Both the position numbers and the translations under genes were made by a program. 64,000 bases of DNA from Megachile rotundata (taxonomy: Eukaryota > Arthropoda > Insecta > Hymenoptera > Megachilidae). Location of the stretch: positions 3,961,501 to 4,025,500 of the forward strand of contig NC_134989.1 of NCBI RefSeq assembly GCF_050947335.1, written 5' to 3'. The notes below the pieces were generated by a model. The model was not told where the DNA came from, did not search any database, and saw only the letters and a program-made list of their open reading frames with translations. Shown in pieces: positions 58,583-64,000 of the stretch (positions within the stretch are counted from its first letter, which is position 1; every line of letters begins with the position of its first letter).

Positions 58583-58889
58583 TTTCTTGGTAAAGTTTGA
58601 TGAATGGATTTTTCAACTTATTTATTCATTCTTTATCACGTAAAGTATGTTATCGAGGATCGAAATTAATATTTATTCACACGACATTGGTATAGCCATT
58701 ACACATGCACTTTTGTTAATATTTGATCACTGTACTGTTTCTGTATATTTTACGCATAAGAGGAATTAAATCAGATATTATTACAAAAAGATGAATCATT
58801 CATTGTAGACTAAAAATACATTAACTACTTTTTTGTTATGATATGTAGTTGAGCAAATCACTTTAAAGAAATATCTTTGCATTTTGTAT
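58583..58889. other. AT-rich spacer, nothing recognised
   Basis: Unique AT-rich sequence between the mariner and the Tc1-like relic. Confidence 0.5.
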
Positions 58890-59830
58890 TAATATTTGGA
58901 CGGTAGTATACTTTTTATGAGTTCGCAATATTTAGAAGCCATTTGAACTGGGGGTACGTTTGCTTTTTATACAAATTTTTGAAATATAATTCTACTTCAA
59001 TATAAGCGTATTTCAAAATGTAAACAATTGAAATTTAACATGCAACAGAAAAGGAAGAATACCGGTATTAATAAGAGACAAATTGTAATTTATCACAGAG
59101 AGAAAGGTAAAACTTATCGAGAGATAGCGCAGTCATTAGTAATTAAGAAGAGCAGACATTGATAGAAAGTATAAGAAAAAAGATCGGATCGAATGTAAGT
59201 AGCAAGAGATTCGAATTCTGAATGGAAGTTTATCGTGAAAGTAGAAAGAAAAGCAGTGCTGAGTCAGTGCGTAGAATAATGAGAAATAATGGGTACATTG
59301 ATCGAATCACAAAAATAAAACCGCATATTAACACTGTTGATTTTCCCCAGAGGATTTGTTGAAAGGTCTCAAGATTGGTAGAAGTATGCTATTTTTGCTC
59401 ACGAAGGTAAATATTGTGCTTTTGGTACGGATAGGAAAAGCATAGTGTGGCAAAGAGTAAATAAATTTGCAAAGATAAAAAATCTGAAATCTACTTTAAG
59501 ACACGGAAGAGGTAATATTATATGGGGATGCATTTTTAGTGCAGGCTTTTCTGAATTGGTGTTCATTGATGATATTGTAGATAAAAATTGATATATGTAC
59601 CTATTAAAATAAATCTACTGAAAACTGCAATTAATATGGGAATACAAAGCTTGAATAGTACAGGAATATTTATTATATTATAATCCAAAAATTTTGCATT
59701 TATCTCTGCAATCCGCACACGTAAATCCCACAACGAATTTATGGAGTGAATTGCATTAAAGAACTACAAAAATACTAACAAATATCTTAATTTTGGCATC
59801 TCATGTCACCCTCGCATTTTTTAATAAATT
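58890..59830 (+). mobile_element. Tc1-like transposon relic, copy 2
   Basis: This block matches 37770-38700 over most of its length at high identity and retains the transposase N-terminus lost there. The left border may be near GGACGGTAGTATACTTTTTA at 58900, but I found no matching inverted end. The 3' part has diverged or been deleted relative to copy 1. Confidence 0.75.
59040..59765 (+). pseudogene. Tc1-like transposase pseudogene, copy 2
   Basis: The ATG at 59040 starts MQQKRKNTGINKRQIVIYHR, then EKGKTYREIAQSLVIKK: the first helix-turn-helix of a Tc1-type DNA-binding domain. A stop follows. Later pieces are VYRESRKKSSAESVRRIMRN, WKYAIFAHEGKYCAF (after a frameshift at the same place as copy 1 and past a stop), RKSIVWQRVNKFAKI, IIWGCIFSAGFSELVF and an in-frame TGA at 59589-59591, also shared with copy 1. 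The DNDPKHTA region is mostly lost. Both copies descend from an already broken element, or one is a duplicate of the other. Confidence 0.82.
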
Positions 59831-60299
59831 ACCAATAATATTAATATTATCAAAAACTTTTCATTGAAAAGATCTAGGAATAAAGTTTCGTATGATATTC
59901 GTTGGAAAAATTAGTCGGATATTTGTACGTTCATTATACACATATTCTTTACGCAACATTAATTAAGAAAACGACCTTGCATCATAATGTAACAAGATGT
60001 ACTTCCTACAGTACTCGTCAAAAGGTTGATGCGTCTACTATCGTTCATTAATATCACTAACAACGTAAGCATATAAATGAGCATGAAAATGAACTTTTAC
60101 GCGCTAATGAATACCATTACATTTGCATTCAATAGAACCTGTTTATTTATGCAACCGTATATCGAAATGATTCCATCGTACATTAAAACTTGATATTGTG
60201 TTGGAAGTTCTAGTTCAGTGGTGGGCAGATCATGTACGCTCTTGACTTCAGGCTGCCAGGGCAGCTCACATTAAGAGCAACGGTTATGTGTTACAAATT
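59831..60299. other. AT-rich DNA, nothing recognised
   Basis: Unique sequence with no supported feature. Confidence 0.5.
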
Positions 60300-60480
60300 T
60301 ATGGCCACTTCAAAATTTTCATATTTTTATATTTTCAAGTTTTCAAGTTTTCAAGTTTCCAAGTTTTCAAGTTCTCAAGTTTTCACGTTCTCAAGGTCTC
60401 AAGTTCTCAACTTCTTAAGTTTTCAAGTTTCCAAGTTTCTAAATCTTTAAATGTTTGGATTTCTATATTTTCATATACAT
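60300..60480. repeat. TTTTCAAG simple repeat
   Basis: About 12 units of 8-10 bp, such as TTTTCAAG, TTTCCAAG and TTCTCAAG, produce overlapping 72-74-codon frames with no meaning. Confidence 0.75.
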
Positions 60481-61169
60481 CACATTTAAAAAGTTACAAA
60501 ACTATAAATTAAAAAATTTAAAAGTTACAAAGGGTATAGCCGGATAAGGTGGTCAAATGTGCCCTTGAGTCGAATTTGAGACCCAACTCGTCAGTCGGTA
60601 GCATATCCCAAAAAAACATCTCACACCAAGTTTCAACCCCCTATCTCATCCGTGGGGGTAGTAAAAGGGAAAAAACGAAATTCCGGTTTTTGGCCCTTTT
60701 TGCCTATTTAATTTCGTACAAAAATTCTGAAAAAATTCTAAAACATTGAGGTCCAGATAGCGCATCTTACAGAATTTTTTCAGATTTTTTAATCGCAAAC
60801 TGTAGTCGTAAAAAATCAAAAACCGAAAAAAAAATCCGAAAAAATGCGATTTTTTAGTGAAGATGTCGGAGCACTACTTTTATATTAATGTGGTAGTTAG
60901 GTATTAGTACAACTATTATTCTCTAATTTTTTCAGCTTTTTCGGTGAGGTGCGCCGTAGTTAAAAAAATCAAAAACCGATTTTTTCGCGCGAAAAACTAA
61001 CTTCTGCTTTGAATTTTTATGCCATTTTCCCATAAAAGATGCATTAAGTAATTTTAAGAGGATTCACGTTCACACAATTGATCTATGGATTACAACAATG
61101 TAATTAACTTAATTAATTAATTTTATGGTACGTTCTATATATACTTAAATGTTTGAAGGGTTTTCAACA

Positions 61170-61262
61170 ACATCGGTGGCGCAGCGGTTATGGGGTCTGA
61201 TTTGTAAACCGCTGCATACTTCTTTTGACGCGGGTTCGATTCCACCCAAACTTATATTTTTT
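61170..61262 (+). ncRNA. tRNA-like pol III-type block, left arm
   Basis: TGGCGCAGCGG (61177-61187) fits the tRNA box A consensus and GGTTCGATTCC (61233-61243) fits box B, 45 bp apart. TTTGTAA between them recalls a threonine (TGT) anticodon loop, and a T-run from about 61256 could terminate pol III. However, the acceptor ends do not pair and the T-stem and anticodon stem are poor, so it is not a functional tRNA. It is a tRNA-derived or SINE-like pol III promoter candidate. Confidence 0.5.
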
Positions 61263-61800
61263 TTTCTTTTTTTTTTCTTTAAATTGTTAATTTTTTTAAT
61301 TTTAATTATAGAACAATGGATATTACTTATTTAAAAACATTTCTAACGCACTTTAGAAATATTTCAAGGTTTGCTTTTTTTTTAACTTGAAAAACTTTGA
61401 CAACTTTAAATTCATATCAAAATAATTATGGAACATTTTAACTATATATCTTAATTGTGCTACAAGTTTATAAATTTTCAGTTGAGTGCATATATCAGTG
61501 CAATTTTTAAATACTTCATTTCTGGTAACTAAGCAATAGAATTATGTCTATTACTTGTTGTTATAAGCATTTTGTTAATCTTGAATAGTTGAAGATTAGG
61601 TTTTTTCCTACTCAGGTATCCGACCATTGTACGTCGGGATGTTGTAAACTTGATGTTTGAAAAATGGTTAATTCAATTCATCCTTGAAATAATCACGATG
61701 TACAATATTAAGCAAAATATATCAAACAGAGCAAGTGATACCTGTTACAAATGAAGACAGCAATGACGACGGATACATTTGACATAGTATTTCTTCAACA

Positions 61801-61965
61801 ATGGAAAGTGATAAGTTACGAAAAATAAAATGTTTAAAAATAAAAATATATAAAATTGTAGCACAATTAAGACATGTAATCAAAATACTTAAAATTATTT
61901 TTATTTCAACAGGTAGTTGGGGCTTTACTGGATACTCTGCGATTAACGTAGGAGTCCCACACTAG
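61801..61965 (+). other. Short coiled-coil-like frame in the element centre
   Basis: A 54-codon frame in the unique centre begins MESDKLRKIKCLKIKIYKIV and stays basic and leucine/isoleucine-rich for about 30 residues, a coiled-coil-like pattern. A possible splice acceptor (TTTTTATTTCAACAG, ending at 61911) lies inside it. Some THAP-type transposases carry a basic coiled coil, but this resemblance is too weak to assign. Confidence 0.15.
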
Positions 61966-62125
61966 TCTAAGAATGTATAGACTGTGCGTAAATAAATCCT
62001 TTTTCCCAATGAAAAAAAAACAAACCTTGAAATATATCTAAAGTGCGTTAGAAATGTTTTTAAATAAGTAATATCCATTGTTCTATAATTAGAATTAAAA
62101 AAATTAACAATTTAAAGAAAAAAAA

Positions 62126-62215
62126 AATGTAAGTTCGGGTGGGATCGAACCCGCGTCAAAAAAATTATGCAGCGGTTTACAAGTCAGACCCCATAACCGC
62201 TGCGCCACTGCAGTT
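62126..62215 (-). ncRNA. tRNA-like pol III-type block, right arm
   Basis: The inverted arm carries the mirror copy: box A at 62207-62197 and box B (GGTTCGATCCC) at 62151-62141 on the minus strand, with CTTGTAA between. It differs from the left copy at several bases. A T-run lies downstream on the minus strand (62120-62128). As on the left, tRNA stems are incomplete. If both blocks were transcribed, transcripts would converge on the element centre. Confidence 0.5.
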
Positions 62216-62864
62216 GTTGAAAACCCTTCAAACATTTAAGTATATATAGAACGTACCATAAAACTAATTAATTAAGTTAATTGCATTGTTGTAATCCATA
62301 GATCAATTGTGTGAACGTGAATCCTCTTAAAATTACTTAATGCATCTTTTATGGGAAAATGGCATAAAAATTCAAAGCAGAAGTTAGTTTTTCGCGCGAA
62401 AAAATCGGTTTTTGATTTTTTTAACTACGGCGCACCTCACCGAAAAATCTGAAAAAATTAGAGAATAATAGTTGTACTAATACCTAACTACCACATTAAT
62501 ATAAAAGTAGTGCTCCGACATCTTCACTAAAAAATCGCATTTTTTCGGATTTTTTTTCGGTTTTTGATTTTTTACGACTACAGTTTGCGATTAAAAAATC
62601 TGAAAAAATTCTGTAAGATGCGCTATCTGGACCTCAATGTTTTAGAATTTTTTCAGAATTTTTGTACGAAATTAAATAGGCAAAAAGGGCCAAAAACCGG
62701 AATTTCGTTTTTTCCCTTTTACTACCCCCACGGATGAGATAGGGGGTTGAAACTTGGTGTGAGATGTTTTTTTGGGATATGCTACCGACTGACGAGTTGG
62801 GTCTCAAATTCGACTCAAGGGCACATTTGACCACCTTATCCGGCTATACCCTTTATAAAGCTAG

Positions 62865-63190
62865 AAAGTTACAAAGTTACAAAGTTACAAAGTTACAAAG
62901 TTACAAAGTTACAAAGTTACAAAGTTACAAAGTTACAAAGTTACAAAGTTACAAAGTTACAAAGTTACAAAGTTACAAAGTTACAAAGTTACAAAGTTAC
63001 AAAGTTACAAAGTTACAAAGTTACAAAGTTACAAAGTTACAAAGTTACAAAGTTACAAAGTTACAAAGTTACAAAGTTACAAGGTTACAAAGCTGCAAAG
63101 TTACAAAGCTACAAAGCTGCAAAGTTGCAAAGTTACAAAGTTATATATACAATTACGAAGTTATAAAACTATAAAGCTATAATGCTACAA
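62865..63190. repeat. 8-bp AAAGTTAC microsatellite, 27 perfect units
   Basis: AAAGTTAC is repeated exactly 27 times at 62865-63080, then decays into AAGGTTAC, AAAGCTGC and AAAGCTAC units to about 63190. The same unit occurs at the left flank of the palindromic element (about 60491 and 60521), so the element probably landed in an AAAGTTAC-type tract. Long frames with a KLQSYKVT pattern are by-products. Confidence 0.92.
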
Positions 63191-64000
63191 GGCTAAAGTT
63201 TCGAAGATACAAATTTAGAAATATGCATAGAAATATAGAATTATTCAGTTTATGACATTGTATATTGCCAAATTTGCCTAAGTTATAAAAGGATTTGGCA
63301 CATAAATTTACAACCCATGTTGTGAAATTAAAATAAAAATTTGGCACTTCATAAGTTAAATAACTGGTTAAATAATGTACAGGGTGTTCTCGAAATAGTG
63401 GTGCAACTGAAAAATAGGTGAATCAACGTGGGAAAGTATACAAAAAGTATGAAATACAATTTTGTCGTATATAGCTTTATTTACAAGAAAATTGAATTTG
63501 AACATTTTTAAAGTATTTACAAAAAAGTTTATTCACAATGTAGAAAATGATCAAATCAATAAATTGTTTCTTAATTCTACATTAAACAAATATTATAAAT
63601 ATAATTATTAATTATTAATATCACTAAAACAGATATAATACTTTATTAGGTTTGCTACTTATAGCATGTCCTTATCATCGTCTAAATTCATCGCTTTAAA
63701 CATTACTATCTACATCAATAATGAAATGAAGAATAATTGATAACGAACGTTAGTAGTATTAATAATTAGGTTTATTTGTTTAATAACATTCATTAGTGCT
63801 GAAAGTAACAAACAGTTATTACATTTAACATTTCATTTGTCGTGAATAAATTCTTTTTATAAACACTTCAAAACTCTGAACTCTGTTTTTTTCGGAAATG
63901 AAGTAATTTATGAAAAATTGTATTCTATATTTTCGCCTTATTTTGTCATGCAAATACATCCCCTTTTCCCCTTTATATTACAGATAACATACTACATATA
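63191..64000. other. AT-rich DNA; possible transposon end near 63380
   Basis: TA followed by CAGGGTGTTCTCGAAATAGT at 63378-63399 resembles the first bases of the element at 16523. No inverted partner lies in the remaining 600 bp, which end at the window edge. No gene is visible. Confidence 0.35.

Larger units (their letters stand above)
60532..62851. mobile_element. 2.3-kb palindromic transposon with tRNA-like arms
   Basis: The element starts GGGTATAGCCGGATAAGGTG and ends with its exact complement; the match extends inward as two arms, about 60532-61383 and 62012-62851, that are inverted copies at roughly 97-98% identity. A 630-bp centre is unique. Each arm contains a tRNA-like block with perfect box A and box B strings. 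The flanks GTTACAAA (60524-60531) and TTTATAAA (62852-62859) match at six of eight bases, which could be a decayed 8-bp duplication, but GTTACAAA is also the unit of the neighbouring microsatellite, so this is weak. No complete transposase is present. The superfamily is undetermined. A diverged relative of its end lies at 35103. Confidence 0.85.

Noticed and set aside
61170..61262. A functional threonine tRNA gene in the palindromic arm
   Set aside because: Box A and B are perfect, but acceptor ends do not pair and the anticodon and T stems are poor; kept only as a tRNA-like block.
62764..63174. A 136-codon frame with KLQSYKVT repeats
   Set aside because: It is the translation of the 8-bp AAAGTTAC microsatellite running on from the transposon end.
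1..64000. CRISPR array or bacterial operon
   Set aside because: No repeat-spacer layout or ribosome binding site; composition and all recognised elements are those of an insect nuclear genome.

Overview
This window looks like AT-rich insect nuclear DNA, most likely hymenopteran. The evidence is a low-GC, intron- or intergenic-like background, degenerate CCTAA-type tracts (the insect telomere unit is TTAGG), and a mix of R1-clade LINE, mariner, Tc1-like and piggyBac-like elements. Kingdom and class follow from the element families; the order is an inference. I found no convincing host protein-coding exon, no intact tRNA and no rRNA. The non-repetitive parts are AT-rich DNA with scattered less AT-rich islands that could be promoters, untranslated exons or conserved non-coding DNA of a large gene outside or across the window.

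Layout. 1-9.2 kb: a GC-richer promoter-like island at about 0.6-1.1 kb, a CCTAA-like tract at 1.64-2.06 kb holding a 120-bp 5'-truncated LINE end with 14-bp target-site duplications, then plain AT-rich DNA. 9.2-16.5 kb: an island with two hairpins, a 4-copy 134-bp tandem repeat, a 40-bp repeat, and long degenerate AAATTTGG-type tracts. 16.5-18.1 kb: a 1.27-kb element made of two near-identical 558-bp inverted arms around a mariner-like transposase C-terminus, then an 8-bp GATATTTC repeat. 22.1-23.15 kb: a piggyBac-like relic with a mariner deletion derivative nested in it.

23.6-33.9 kb: the main object of the window, a full-length but inactivated R1-clade LINE on the minus strand, flanked by perfect 14-bp duplications inside a CCTAA-like tract. 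It has a 5' UTR, a gag-like ORF1 with three zinc knuckles, and an ORF2 with endonuclease and reverse transcriptase joined by a UAAUG stop-start overlap, then a 3' UTR with a foldable end. A 2.65-kb non-coding retroelement is nested in its reverse transcriptase region with its own 14-bp duplication.

34-57 kb: more CCTAA-like sequence, a diverged end related to the palindromic element at 60.5 kb, a dead Tc1-like copy, two small piggyBac-like MITEs, a 21-bp-stem hairpin, an 18-bp-based degenerate minisatellite, several 48-75-bp tandem repeats and many degenerate AAATTTCC/GGAAATTT tracts. 57.7-64 kb: a mariner deletion derivative, a second dead Tc1-like copy sharing lesions with the first, and a 2.3-kb palindromic transposon whose two 840-850-bp arms each carry a tRNA-like box A/box B pair, followed by 27 perfect copies of an 8-bp repeat.

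The genes do not form a host pathway. They are layers of transposon insertion: CCTAA-like DNA hit by LINEs, LINE hit by a non-autonomous retroelement, piggyBac hit by mariner. All coding elements are visibly broken.
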